From positions 140,751-204,750 of the forward strand of contig CAVZJM010000003.1 in assembly GCA_963775625.1 (NCBI GenBank): 64,000 nt of DNA. Reading direction: 5' to 3'. The DNA is from JAIBJN01 sp963775625. Its GTDB lineage: Bacteria; Actinomycetota; Thermoleophilia; Gaiellales; Gaiellaceae. Below the pieces are notes generated by a model, which ran no database searches, was not told where the DNA came from, and saw only the letters and a list, made by a program, of their open reading frames with translations. The position numbers and the translations under genes were made by a program. Of this stretch, positions 42,691 to 52,078 are shown one piece after another; position 1 is the first letter of the stretch, and every line of letters begins with the position of its first letter.

Positions 42691-43562
42691 GCGCTGCCGA
42701 GACCAGCCTTGGACGCCGCTCTCAGGGCGACCGGGTGCGCGGGGCCGCCTTCTACGTCCTCCTGCTGATCTCGGTCACGGTTGGCTTCCTGCTCCTCGGA
42801 GTTCTCCTGGTGGACGTGGTCCGGAAGGGCATCGGCTACGTCGACCTGACGCTCCTGAACGAGCCGAACTCGTCCGATCCGAACAAGGCCGGGGCCGGGC
42901 CGGCGATCCGCGGGACGATCTACATGATGGTGCTGCTCCTCCTGTTCGTCGTGCCGATCGGGGTCGGGACCGCCCTCTACCTCGAGGAGTATGCGAACCG
43001 CGAACGCTGGTACAACCGCTTGCTCGAGATCAACATCCAGAACCTGGCGGCAGTGCCGTCGATCGTCTACGGGATCCTTGGCCTCGCCTTCCTCGTCCGT
43101 GGGATCGGGCTCGGCTACGTCCTCCTCGCCGGCGCGCTGATCCTGACCCTCCTGGTGCTCCCGACCGTGATCGTGGCCAGCAGGGAAGCAATCCGGGCGG
43201 TGCCCGACTCGATCCGACAGGGCGCCTACGCGCTCGGCGCCACACAGTGGCAGGTCGTCTGGCGGCAGGTTCTTCCGGCCTCGATTCCGGGGATCGCAAC
43301 CGGCTCGATCCTCGCACTCGCCCGAGCGATCGGCGAGACCGCGCCGCTCCTTCTCGTCGGCGCCCTGACGTACGTCGCGGTCAACCCGACCCTGCTCGGC
43401 TCGTTCACCGCCCTGCCCGTCCAGATCTACCAGTGGATCGGACAGCCGCAGGACGAGTTCCGGGTGCTGGCCGCGGCCGGGATCATCGTCCTCCTGGTGA
43501 TTCTGCTCACAATGAACGCCTTCGCGATCTGGCTCCGCAACCGCTACCAGAAGAGATGGTGA
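42687..43562 (+). CDS. pstA: Phosphate ABC transporter permease PstA
   Basis: A 291-residue permease with about six membrane helices and the EAA loop PDSIRQGAYALGATQWQVVWRQVLPASIPGI. IGVGTALYLEEYANRERW and the ending FAIWLRNRYQKRW are typical of PstA. It forms the channel with PstC. GTG at 42687 overlaps the pstC stop by four bases; its own stop overlaps the pstB ATG. Confidence 0.95.
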   Translation: MSAAETSLGRRSQGDRVRGAAFYVLLLISVTVGFLLLGVLLVDVVRKGIGYVDLTLLNEPNSSDPNKAGAGPAIRGTIYMMVLLLLFVVPIGVGTALYLEEYANRERWYNRLLEINIQNLAAVPSIVYGILGLAFLVRGIGLGYVLLAGALILTLLVLPTVIVASREAIRAVPDSIRQGAYALGATQWQVVWRQVLPASIPGIATGSILALARAIGETAPLLLVGALTYVAVNPTLLGSFTALPVQIYQWIGQPQDEFRVLAAAGIIVLLVILLTMNAFAIWLRNRYQKRW

Positions 43563-44441
43563 TGTCCGATATGGAGAGCGCCCCTGCCGCACCTGCAAAG
43601 ATTCCCGGCATGGACGAGAAGCTGCTCGCCGAGCGAGCGCGCGAAGCCGAATCCGCGCGTCGGGACGTGCTCTTCGACGTCAGCGACCTGACGGTCAAGT
43701 ACTCGGGCATCCCGGCTCTTCGCGGCGTGTCGCTCGAGATCTTCAAGAATCACGTCACGGCGTTCATCGGCCCGTCCGGCTGCGGCAAGAGCACGTTCAT
43801 CCGCTGCTTCAACCGCATGAACGACCTCATTCCGACGGCGGCGGTCGAGGGTCGGATCCTCTACCACGGGATCGACCTCTACGGCCCCGAGGTGGACTCC
43901 GGTCGAGGTGCGGAAGCGCATCGGCATGGTCTTCCAGAAGCCGAACCCGTTCCCGAAGTCGATCTACGACAACGTCGCCTTCGGCCCACGCATCCTCGGC
44001 TGGAAGAAGGACCTCGACGAGCGCGTCGAGAGGGCGCTGCGACACGCCGCCCTCTGGGACGAGGTGAAGGCCCGCCTGAAGGCGAGCGCATACAGCCTCT
44101 CCGGCGGCCAGCAGCAGCGCCTGTGCATCGCGCGCTGCCTCGCCGTCGAGCCCGACGTGCTGCTCATGGACGAGCCGGCCTCCGCGCTCGACCCGATCTC
44201 GACGACCTCGATCGAAGACCTCATGCACGAGCTCAAGCGCGAGTTCACGATCGTGATCGTCACGCACAACATGCAACAGGCCGCCCGCGTCGCCGACATG
44301 ACGGCGTTCTTCAGCGTCGAGGTCGACGAGGAGCGCGACCATCGCACCGGGATCCTCGTCGAGTACGACCAGACACCGACGATCTTCACCAACCCCTCCG
44401 ACAAGCGGACGGAGGACTACGTCACGGGGCGATTCGGATGA
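43562..44441 (+). CDS. pstB: Phosphate ABC transporter ATPase PstB, frameshifted
   Basis: About 292 residues. It starts MSDMESAPAAPAKIPGMDEK, an N-terminal extension of some 35 residues, then DVSDLTVKYSGIPALRGVSLEI, Walker A GPSGCGKST and FNRMNDLIPTAAVEG. One extra base at 43900-43902 (TCCGGTCGAG instead of TCCGTCGAG) shifts the frame, after which VRKRIGMVFQKPNPFPKSIYDNVAFG, the signature LSGGQQQRL, Walker B LLMDEPASALDP and the His switch VTHNMQQA follow. All catalytic motifs are present. It overlaps pstA and phoU. Confidence 0.93.
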
Positions 44442-45151
44442 GGGTCACCCTTCAGGAAGAGCTCGACCAGCTCGAGGCCGGGCTCCAGGAGGAGGGTGCG
44501 CAGGCCCTCCAGGCACTTCGCGGCTCCATGAACGCCCTGCTGCAATCTGACATCGAGCTGGCCGACGAAGTCATCGCCTTCGACGACGAGATCGACGCGG
44601 CCTATCTCGGCATCGAGGAGGGCATCCAGTCGCTCCTCGCACGCCAGACTCCTGTCGCCGTCGACCTCCGCCTCGTGCTCGCCATCCTCCACAACAACCT
44701 CCACCTGGAACGGATGGCGGACTACTGCGTGACGATCGCCAAGCTGACGAAGCTCGTGCAGGACGTCCCGCACGACGTCACGATCCTCGAGGGCTTCGAG
44801 GAGATGGGCCAGCGGGCCGAGGAGATGATCCGAGTCGCGCTCGACTCATTCCGCGACCGCAACGCGGCGCGGGCGGAGTCGCTCGTCGACCTCGACGAGC
44901 TGATCGACCGCGCCAACCGGCGGGTGGTCGGACACGTTCTGTCGCTCGGCGGCGATCCGGCGCTCCAGGAATGGGGCCTCCGCATGATCATCGTCTCGCG
45001 CTGCCTGGAGCGGATCGGCGACCACGCGGTCGACATCGGCGAGCAGACGGCCTTCCTCGTCAGCGGCGAGTTCCGCGAGTTCACGGACGCCTCCCACCAC
45101 GACGGCACGACCCCGCGGGATCTCACGAAGCCCGGCCGCGCCGACTGGTAG
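44438..45151 (+). CDS. phoU: Phosphate signalling protein PhoU
   Basis: A 237-residue helical protein of two PhoU repeats, each with a metal-binding E/D-x-x-x-D patch: HNNLHLERMADYCVTIAKL and MIIVSRCLERIGDHAVDIGEQTAFLVSG. PhoU connects the Pst transporter with the sensor kinase and keeps the Pho regulon off when phosphate is plentiful. Its ATG overlaps the pstB stop (ATGA). It is the last gene of the pst operon. Confidence 0.96.
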   Translation: MRVTLQEELDQLEAGLQEEGAQALQALRGSMNALLQSDIELADEVIAFDDEIDAAYLGIEEGIQSLLARQTPVAVDLRLVLAILHNNLHLERMADYCVTIAKLTKLVQDVPHDVTILEGFEEMGQRAEEMIRVALDSFRDRNAARAESLVDLDELIDRANRRVVGHVLSLGGDPALQEWGLRMIIVSRCLERIGDHAVDIGEQTAFLVSGEFREFTDASHHDGTTPRDLTKPGRADW

Positions 45152-45160
45152 ACCTTCGCT

Positions 45161-45981
45161 ATGCGGTCTGGGTCGGACAATCTCAGCCGCGCTCTTGGCG
45201 CTGTCCGGCTCCGCGGCTCGCGGGCGCTGCCAAGGGCATCGTCGCCATCGGCGACTTCGGCGTCGGGGGCGAGCGGCAGAGCCTGAGGGGCGCGGCCGTC
45301 GAGCGCTTTGCCGACGGGCGGGAGGTCGATGCGCTCGTCACGCTCGGCGACAACGACTACACGGAGTCGCCGGCCGCGTTCGAGGCGAACTGGCTCGACT
45401 CGTTCGGCTGGGCGGCCGCCGACGGGCTGCTCGTCGCCGGGACGCTCGGGAACCACGACATCCGCGTCGACGGCGGCCGCTACGAGTTCGAGCTTCTCGG
45501 CATGCCGGGCCGCTATTACCAGCGACGTGTCGGAGGCGTCGAGCTCTTCCTCCTCGACTCGAACCGGCTGGGCCGAAGCCAGCTCGACTGGCTCGACACG
45601 GCCCTGGCCTCCACCACAGCTCGCTGGAAGGTCGTCGCCATGCACCATCCCGCCTACAGCTGCGGTGGCTACCTCGGCGACGCGCGGGTGCGGAGGAGGC
45701 TCGTTCCGATCTTCGAGCGGGGCGACGTCGACCTCGTGCTCGCCGCCCACGACCACAACTACCAACGCTTCGCCAAGCGCGCCGGCGTCACGTACGTCGT
45801 CCACGGCGGCGGTGGCGCGGAGCTCTACCCGTTCCAGCCGTGCCCGGATTGGTTTCCGCGGCGTGTGGAGCGGCTGAAGCAGCACGGGTGGCTGCACCTT
45901 CGCGCCGACGCCGACTCGCTCCGGGTGCGGGCGATCGACCGCCGAGGCGAGGTGCGGGACGTTTTCCGGTTATACCCCTAA
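45161..45981 (+). CDS. Secreted metallophosphoesterase, 5' end frameshifted
   Basis: A calcineurin-like phosphoesterase of about 270 residues. From 45232 the frame is clean: IVAIGDFGVGG (D), VTLGDNDYTES (GDND), GTLGNHD (GNHD), VVAMHHPAYSCGG (H-H) and LVLAAHDHNYQRF (H-x-H), the full set of metal ligands. Before that, a signal-peptide-like stretch (ISAALLALSGSAARG) is in another frame, and the ATG at 45161 in a third, so two indels are needed for a whole gene. It lies 9 bp after phoU and may release phosphate outside the cell as a Pho-regulated enzyme. Confidence 0.8.
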
Positions 45982-45989
45982 CGGGTATA
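45971..45989. promoter_or_regulatory. CsoR-type copper operator upstream of copA
   Basis: TATACCC (45971-45977) and GGGTATA (45983-45989) form a perfect palindrome around CTAAC, 12 bp before the copA start. It matches the G/C-tract-flanked-by-TATA form of CsoR operators and overlaps the end of the preceding gene. Confidence 0.75.
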
Positions 45990-46000
45990 CTGCGAGACGT

Positions 46001-48232
46001 ATGGCCACCGTCCAGCTCGAGCTCGAGGGGATGACGTGCGCGGCCTGCGCCGCCCGGATCGACAGGGCGCTGAACAGGCTCGACGGCGTCGAGGCGAGCG
46101 TCAACCTCGTCACCGAGAAGGCAGCCGTCCGCTACGACGACGGGCGCGTGGCGCTCGACGACCTCGTCACGGCGGTCGAGGGCGCGGGGTACGGCGCCTC
46201 CCTGACCCGCACGGAGCGCAAAGGGGGATCGCGCCTCGGGCTCCGGCTCGCGGTCGCGGCCGCGCTGACCGTCCCGGTCGCCCTGATCGCGATGGTGCCG
46301 CAGCTCGGCTTCGACGGCTGGGAGTGGTTGGCGCTCGTGCTGACGACGCCGGTCTGGGCCTGGGGTGGCTGGCCCTTCCACCGGTCGGCGCTCGAGAGCC
46401 TGCGCCACGGCGGCGCGACCATGGACACGCTGATCTCGCTCGGCACGACGGCGGCGTACGTCTGGTCGCTCGTCGCGCTGCTCGCCCTCGAGGACGCCGA
46501 GGTCTACTTCGAGGTGGCCGGCGTGATCACGACGCTGATCCTCCTGGGACGCTGGCTCGAGTTGCGGGCGCGCCGGCGCTCGGGCGCAGCGCTGCGCGCC
46601 CTTCTCGAGCTGGGCGCGAAGGAGGCCCGCGTGCTGCGCGACGGCGCCGAGGTCGCGGTTCCGCTCGAGCAGCTCGCGGTCGGCGATCTGTTCGTCGTCC
46701 GGCCGGGCGAGAAGGTCGCCACCGACGGCGTGGTCGTCGAGGGCCGCTCCGCCGTCGACCAGTCGATGCTGACCGGCGAGCCCGTTCCGGTTGACGTGGC
46801 GCCGGGAGACGAGGTCGCCGGCGCGACCGTGAACGCGTCCGGCCGCCTGATCGTCCGCGCGACGCGTGTCGGCGCCGACACCGCTCTGGCCCAGATCGCC
46901 AGGCTCGTCACCGAGGCCCAGGCCGGGAAGGCGCCCATTCAGCGCCTTGCCGACCGCGTCTCGGCGGTGTTCGTGCCGATCGTGATCGGCCTTTCGCTGG
47001 CGACCCTGGCGGGCTGGCTGCTGATCGACGGGGACGTCGCCGCCGCGTTCACGGCCGCCGTGGCGGTGCTCATCATCGCCTGTCCCTGCGCGCTCGGGCT
47101 CGCCACCCCGACGGCGCTCCTGGTGGGCACGGGCCGCGGCGCGCAGCTCGGCATCCTCATCAGGGGGCCCGAGGTGCTCGAGCAGACGCGGCGAGTCACC
47201 ACCGTCGTCCTCGACAAGACGGGCACGGTCACCGAGGGACGAATGGAGCTCGTCGACGTCGTCCCGACGAACGGCGCGACGCGCGCCGACGTCCTCCGCC
47301 TCGCCGGCGCCGTCGAGGACGCGAGCGAGCACCCGATCGCGCAGGCGGTCGCGGCGGCCGCACGGGCCGAGCTGGGCGCGCTGCCGCCCGTCGAGGATTT
47401 CGAGAGCCGTCCGGGCTTCGGCGTCGTCGGGCACGTCGAGGGGCACACGGTCGAGGTGAGCCGCGGCGAGGGCGGCATCTCGGTGGCGTGGGACGGCGAG
47501 CCGCGCGCCACGCTGGTGGTCGCGGACGCTGTCAAGCCGACGAGCGCAGAGGCGGTGCGCGAGCTGCGAGAGCTCGGGCTCACGCCTGTGCTCATGACGG
47601 GGGACCGCGAGGAGACGGCCCGCGTGGTGGCCGCGCAGGTCGGGATCGGACGCGCCCTGGCCGGGGTCTACCCCGCCGACAAGGCCGCCGAGGTGCGCCG
47701 GCTTCAGGGAGAAGGAGAGGTGGTCGCCGTGGTCGGCGACGGCGTCAACGACGCGCCCGCACTGGCCCAGGCCGATCTCGGCATCGCCATCGGCACCGGC
47801 ACGGACGTGGCCATCGAGGCCAGCGACCTGACGCTCGTCTCCGGCGACCTGCGCGCGGCGGCGGACGCGATCCGCCTCTCGCGGCGCGTGCTCGGGACGA
47901 TCAAGGGCAACCTCTTCTGGGCGTTCGCCTACAACGTTGCCGCGATTCCGCTCGCCGTCGCGGGCCTCCTCAACCCCATGGTCGCCGCCGCGGCCATGGC
48001 CGGCTCGAGCCTCTTCGTCGTCACGAACTCCCTCAGGCTCAGGCGCTTCCGAAGCCCCCGCGAAGCGCGGCTAGGCCGGCTACGCGATCGTCACGCCAGC
48101 TGCCTGCGTGTGGGCGGTGGGAGAGTGGAGGGCTCGGCTGCTCGAGGGGTAGGTGCGCGGATCGGCACGCGGAGCGCGCCGCGAGGAGCTCGGCGAGGCG
48201 CTGGAGGTTCGCCGGCGTCGGCACCGCCATGA
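46001..48232 (+). CDS. copA: Cu(+)-exporting P1B-type ATPase CopA, C-terminus extended
   Basis: A 743-residue heavy-metal ATPase. An N-terminal HMA domain has GMTCAACAARI (Cys13, Cys16). Eight membrane helices include the CPC site (Cys361-Pro-Cys363 in IIACPCALGLATP). Catalytic motifs are TGEP, DKTGT (Asp405), SEHPIAQA and GDGVNDAPAL. The last helix gives NPMVAAAAMAGSSLFVVTNSLRLRRF at about 48050, where CopA proteins normally end. Here the frame runs on for some 55 low-complexity residues across the antisense of a broken gene, so a stop was probably lost. The operator upstream and csoR at 61542 point to copper control. Confidence 0.93.
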   Translation: MATVQLELEGMTCAACAARIDRALNRLDGVEASVNLVTEKAAVRYDDGRVALDDLVTAVEGAGYGASLTRTERKGGSRLGLRLAVAAALTVPVALIAMVPQLGFDGWEWLALVLTTPVWAWGGWPFHRSALESLRHGGATMDTLISLGTTAAYVWSLVALLALEDAEVYFEVAGVITTLILLGRWLELRARRRSGAALRALLELGAKEARVLRDGAEVAVPLEQLAVGDLFVVRPGEKVATDGVVVEGRSAVDQSMLTGEPVPVDVAPGDEVAGATVNASGRLIVRATRVGADTALAQIARLVTEAQAGKAPIQRLADRVSAVFVPIVIGLSLATLAGWLLIDGDVAAAFTAAVAVLIIACPCALGLATPTALLVGTGRGAQLGILIRGPEVLEQTRRVTTVVLDKTGTVTEGRMELVDVVPTNGATRADVLRLAGAVEDASEHPIAQAVAAAARAELGALPPVEDFESRPGFGVVGHVEGHTVEVSRGEGGISVAWDGEPRATLVVADAVKPTSAEAVRELRELGLTPVLMTGDREETARVVAAQVGIGRALAGVYPADKAAEVRRLQGEGEVVAVVGDGVNDAPALAQADLGIAIGTGTDVAIEASDLTLVSGDLRAAADAIRLSRRVLGTIKGNLFWAFAYNVAAIPLAVAGLLNPMVAAAAMAGSSLFVVTNSLRLRRFRSPREARLGRLRDRHASCLRVGGGRVEGSAARGVGARIGTRSAPRGARRGAGGSPASAPP

Positions 48233-48973
48233 CGTTGAAGCGCCCGGGTCCCCCTGCTGCGCCGAGCGGCGAGGCGAGTCGGCCGCCGCTCGTCAGAAGC
48301 GAGCGTCCGGGTCCGCGAGACGACGTCGAAGACCGCGTCGACACCGTCCGGGTACGCCGACCGCACGGCGGCGGCGAGGTCGGCGCTCCGGTCGAGGAGC
48401 TCGCGACGCCCAGCCGGCGGAGGTAGTCGAGATCCTCGGCGAGAGCGGGCGCGATCACCTTCGCTCCCGCAGAGGGGGCGAGCTGTACGAAGAAACTGCC
48501 GACGCCGCCGGTGGCGCGACGACGAGAACGGTCTCGCCCCGGAGAGCGCGAGCGCCTCGAAGGCCGCGATCGCGGTCAGCCCGGCAACCGGTGCCGCGCC
48601 GGCGGCGCGAGGTCGAAGCCGCGCGGCGCGGCGGCCGGGAGGTAGCTGCTCCGGCAGCGCGATCAGCTCGGCCCAGCTCCCGGCGTGCACGGTCGGATCG
48701 CGTGGAGCACGAAGCCGAAGACCTCGTCCCGACTCGATACCGGCAGGTGCCCGCGCCGACCTGCTCGACGACGCCGGCGAAGTCGCGGCCGAGCGCCACC
48801 GGAAACTCGTGCTCGACCATATCTTTCAGCGCGCCCGCGGCGATGAAGGCGTCGACCGGGTTGACCGAGGACGCGTGTACGCGTACGACGAGCTCGTTCT
48901 CGCCGGCGCTCGGCTCGGGAACGTCGTTCCGCAGGAGGGCTGGCCCTCGAAGTTAGAGAGTGAACGACCTCAT
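48091..48973 (-). pseudogene. Broken zinc-type (MDR) quinone oxidoreductase
   Basis: Pieces of an NADPH:quinone oxidoreductase-type protein follow each other in all three frames: MRSFTL, an early stop, then VRVHASSVNPVDAFIAAGALK and VEHEFPVALGRDFAGVVEQVGAG, TVHAGSWAELIALPEQL, TAIAAFEALALSG, GETVLVVAPP, VIAPALAEDLDYLRRLGV, YPDGVDAVFDVVS and ASPLGAAGGPGRFNVMAVPTPANLQRLAELL. At least six indels and one stop codon interrupt about 295 codons. This density exceeds the rest of the window, so this is probably a true pseudogene, although indel errors may add to it. The cofactor loop itself is damaged (APPAASAVS). Confidence 0.8.
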
Positions 48974-48992
48974 GAGTAGGCTACATTGAGCA

Positions 48993-49268
48993 TCAGGAGC
49001 GAAGAACTAGACGCCCGTCCAGCGGGTGGTGGCGCCCGTGGTAGGAGATGAGCGTGCAGAGGAGCCCGGTGAGGGCGACGCCTGGGCCGACCTCCAGCAG
49101 CACGCGCGCCTCGTCCGAGCGCTCGACGCCGGTCACGAGGCCGCCGACGCCGATCCAGACCGCCGCGAGGATCGCGGGGAGCAGCAGGAGGATCACCGTC
49201 CGGTCGTGCCACGGCCGGTTCCACCTCGCCCAGAGGGCGTAGTCGACCGGCGCGAGGACGAGGACCAC
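48993..49268 (-). CDS. Small membrane protein downstream of the MMPL gene
   Basis: About 91 residues from GTG at 49268, with three hydrophobic segments (LVLAPVDYALW; VILLLLPAILAAVWIGVGGLV; VALTGLLCTLISYHG). The same frame runs further upstream and encodes another helix (YLTIGAFALALWVAAASGEAL) without a standard start, so the real protein may be longer. It directly follows the MMPL gene and may belong to it. I do not recognise the family. Confidence 0.5.
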   Translation of the reverse strand: MVLVLAPVDYALWARWNRPWHDRTVILLLLPAILAAVWIGVGGLVTGVERSDEARVLLEVGPGVALTGLLCTLISYHGRHHPLDGRLVLRS

Positions 49269-49345
49269 CAGCGCGGGCAGGATCCCGGTCAGCGCCTCGC
49301 CGGAGGCCGCCGCGACCCAGAGGGCCAGCGCGAACGCGCCGATCG

Positions 49346-51535
49346 TCAGGTAGCGCGGCGCGGCCGGAGCTCCTCCTCGTGGCCCTCGACGTGGACGTCG
49401 GGGAGCCAGGAGAGCCAGGAGGGCAGGTACCAGTTCCAGCGGCCGAGGAGCTTCATGGTCGCGGGCACGATCACGGAGCGGATGATGGTCGCGTCGATGA
49501 AGAGCGCGACGGCGATCCCGAAGCCCATCTGCTGGAACATGACCAGGTCTCCCCGGGCGAAGCCTAGGAAGACGGCGATGATGATGAGCGCCGCACCGGT
49601 GATCAGGCGCGCGGTCGAGCCGACGCCGAACGAGATCGCCTCGTCGTTGTCGCCCGTCTGCGAGTACCGCTCCCGGATGCGGCTGAGCAGGAACACCTGA
49701 TAGTCCATGGAGAGGCCGAAGAGCACGGCGAAGAGGAAGAGCGGCACCCAGGCCTCGACGGTGTCCACCTGCTGGAAGCCGAAGAGCTCGTTGCCGACGC
49801 CCTCGACGAACACGAGCACCAGCAGGCCGTAGGCCGCGCCCACGGAGAGGAGGTTCATGGCGATCGCGGTCGCCGGGACGACGATCGACCGGAAGGCGAC
49901 GGTCAGCAGGACGAAGCTGAGGCCGAGGACGAACACGAAGACGATCGGCAGCCAGGCGTCCATGACGTCGTAGTAGTCGATGTCCTCGGCGGTGGCCCCG
50001 CCGACGAAGGCCTGGGCGTCCGAGCCCGCGAGAGCCGTCGGGATGACCTCCTCCCGCAGGTCGCGGACCGCGGCCACCGCCTCGGCGGACAGGGAGTCCC
50101 CGGCCACCGGGACGGTCAGCACGACGAGGCTGCCGTCCGGGCTCGTCTCGATCGTCGGCTCGCCGAAGATCTCACGCTCCAGGAGCGCAGCCTGCAGCGC
50201 CTCGACCGACGCACGGACGTCCGCGGAGGCGGTGTCGCCCTCCACGACGATGCGCACGGGGTCGGTCGTCTGGCCGGGGAACTCGCGGTTCAGGAGCAGG
50301 AAGCCGTGCTTCGACTCGAACCGGTCCGGGAGCGTGCTGATCCCTGCCGTGCCGCTCTCGAGCGAGAGCACCGGCACGGCGGCCGCGAGCAGGAGCCCGA
50401 CGGCGACGACGAGGCTCGCGACCGGCCGTCTCATCACGCCGCGCACGATCCTGCCCCAGAAGCGGCTTTCCGCCCCGGCCGCCGCCGCCCGCCCGAAGTA
50501 CGGGATGCGGAGCGAGTCGATGCGGTCGCCGAGCAGGCTGATGACGGCCGGGAGGAGCGTCAGCGCGGCGACGACCGAGACGATGCCCACGAGGATCGCG
50601 CCCGTCGCCAGGCTGCGCATGATCGTGTTCGGCACGAGCTCCAGGCCCAGCATGGCCAGCACGAACGCCGCCCCGCTGAAGAGGACGGCCCGGCTGGCGG
50701 TAGCGCCCGCAGTCTCGATCGCGTCGAGCTTCTCGCGCCCCTGCGAGCGCTCCTCGCGAAAGCGGCTGAGGATGAAGAGGGAGTAGTCGATCCCCAGAGC
50801 CAGCCCCATGCCGAAGATCATGTTCGTGACGAAGGTCGAGAGCTCGAACGCCTGGCCGACGACGGCGGTGAGGGCGAGCGCGACGACGATCGAGAGGACC
50901 GCCAGAACGAGCGGGATGACGCCCGCGACGACCGCGCCGAACACGAGCAGCAGAATGATGAGGGCGGCCGGGGCGCCAAAGAAGAGCTCGCCCTTCTGCA
51001 GGTCCTCCTCGGAGAGCCTGCTCAGGTCCTCGTCCATCGTGAGCTCGCCCGTCATCGCCGCCTCGACGGCTGGATCCTCGTCGAGGCGCTGCACCGCCTC
51101 GACGACGTCCGGCAGGCTGTCCTCGTTGCGGCCGAGGCCGACGAGGACGGCGGTGGCGCTTCCGTCCGCAGAGTCCAGCCGCTCCTGGCTCTCGTCGGCG
51201 GAGGTCACGACGTTGGTCGCTCCGACCTGCCGGAGCTCCTCGGCGAGCCCGTCCACGCGCTCGCGATCCACGGCGCCGCCCTGGAAGCTGACGACGACGA
51301 CCTCGCTCGTCGCCTGCTCGAAGGACTCCGGCGACGGCGGGAAGTGCTCGAAGAGCAGCTCCTCGGCCCGCTTCGAGTCCGTGGGCGACGTGACCTCGCC
51401 CTCGGTGGTCAGCGTGTCCCCGAGGAGCACCGCGACGACGCCCATGGAGAGCACGACGACGGCGACCCAGAGGCCGACCGTCCGCCACGGATGGAGCGCG
51501 CACGCGCGGGCGAGGGATTCGGTGGAGAGGCTCAC
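49346..51535 (-). CDS. MMPL/RND-family membrane transporter (second copy type)
   Basis: About 729 residues from GTG at 51535. Same architecture as the gene at 19911: an N-terminal helix, external loop, helix bundle with GMGLALGIDYSLFILSRFREERSQ, second external loop, and LFGLSMDYQVFLLSRIRERY. The two proteins share the D-Y-(S/Q)-x-F-x-L motif but differ over most of their length. I chose the GTG over a TTG at 51562 because a promoter-like sequence lies between. The cargo is unknown. Confidence 0.92.
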   Translation of the reverse strand: MSLSTESLARACALHPWRTVGLWVAVVVLSMGVVAVLLGDTLTTEGEVTSPTDSKRAEELLFEHFPPSPESFEQATSEVVVVSFQGGAVDRERVDGLAEELRQVGATNVVTSADESQERLDSADGSATAVLVGLGRNEDSLPDVVEAVQRLDEDPAVEAAMTGELTMDEDLSRLSEEDLQKGELFFGAPAALIILLLVFGAVVAGVIPLVLAVLSIVVALALTAVVGQAFELSTFVTNMIFGMGLALGIDYSLFILSRFREERSQGREKLDAIETAGATASRAVLFSGAAFVLAMLGLELVPNTIMRSLATGAILVGIVSVVAALTLLPAVISLLGDRIDSLRIPYFGRAAAAGAESRFWGRIVRGVMRRPVASLVVAVGLLLAAAVPVLSLESGTAGISTLPDRFESKHGFLLLNREFPGQTTDPVRIVVEGDTASADVRASVEALQAALLEREIFGEPTIETSPDGSLVVLTVPVAGDSLSAEAVAAVRDLREEVIPTALAGSDAQAFVGGATAEDIDYYDVMDAWLPIVFVFVLGLSFVLLTVAFRSIVVPATAIAMNLLSVGAAYGLLVLVFVEGVGNELFGFQQVDTVEAWVPLFLFAVLFGLSMDYQVFLLSRIRERYSQTGDNDEAISFGVGSTARLITGAALIIIAVFLGFARGDLVMFQQMGFGIAVALFIDATIIRSVIVPATMKLLGRWNWYLPSWLSWLPDVHVEGHEEELRPRRAT

Positions 51536-51552
51536 GGCGATGCCCGGCGAGG

Positions 51553-51581
51553 AAGTTAGCAATCACTCACAACTCTGTCAA
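51553..51581 (-). promoter_or_regulatory. Sigma-70-type promoter before the MMPL gene
   Basis: On the minus strand TTGACA (51576-51581 as TGTCAA) is followed after 17 bp by TAACTT (51553-51558 as AAGTTA). The predicted transcript would start about 12 bp before the GTG. Confidence 0.5.
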
Positions 51582-51605
51582 CCTCGTTGAGGGTAGGGTC
51601 TCGCC

Positions 51606-52016
51606 GTGCTCGCGATCACCGCCGGCAGCTTCCGCTTCGCCGCTCGGCTCGAGGAGGACGCCGCGCCGAGCACGATCACGGCGCTGCGGGCCCTGCTCCC
51701 GCTTCGCAGCCACCTCGTGCAGGCCCGCTGGAGCGGCGAGTCCGCCTGGGTGCCCATGGGCTTCGAGCTCGAGCTCGGGATCGGCCCCGAGAACGCCAAC
51801 AGCTATCCGGCGGCCGGCGAGCTCCTCCTCTACCCGGGCGGGCTCTCCGAGGTGGAGATCCTCTTCCCGTACGGGGCGACGTGCTTCGCGAGCAAGATGG
51901 GCCAGCTCGCCGGAAATCACTTCGCGACCATCGTCGAGGGGCAGGAGCAGCTCTCCGAGCTCGGGCGCGTCGTGCTCTGGGAGGGCGCGCAGCCGATCGT
52001 GTTCGAAGAGAGCTAG
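51606..52016 (+). CDS. DUF3830 (cyclophilin-like fold) protein
   Basis: A 136-residue protein starting MLAITAGSFRFAARLEEDAAP. Conserved parts are ALLPLRSHLVQARWSGESAWVP, NSYPAAGELLLYPGGLSEVEILFPYG and CFASKMGQLAGNHFATI, typical of DUF3830 proteins with a cyclophilin-like fold. In other genomes such genes are near amidohydrolases, but function is unknown. Divergent from the MMPL gene. Confidence 0.75.
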   Translation: MLAITAGSFRFAARLEEDAAPSTITALRALLPLRSHLVQARWSGESAWVPMGFELELGIGPENANSYPAAGELLLYPGGLSEVEILFPYGATCFASKMGQLAGNHFATIVEGQEQLSELGRVVLWEGAQPIVFEES

Positions 52017-52078
52017 ACCAGAACGACCACAGGAACGTTCCCGCGCGGAGACAGGGCTCTCGCGCAGGATCAAGGGCG

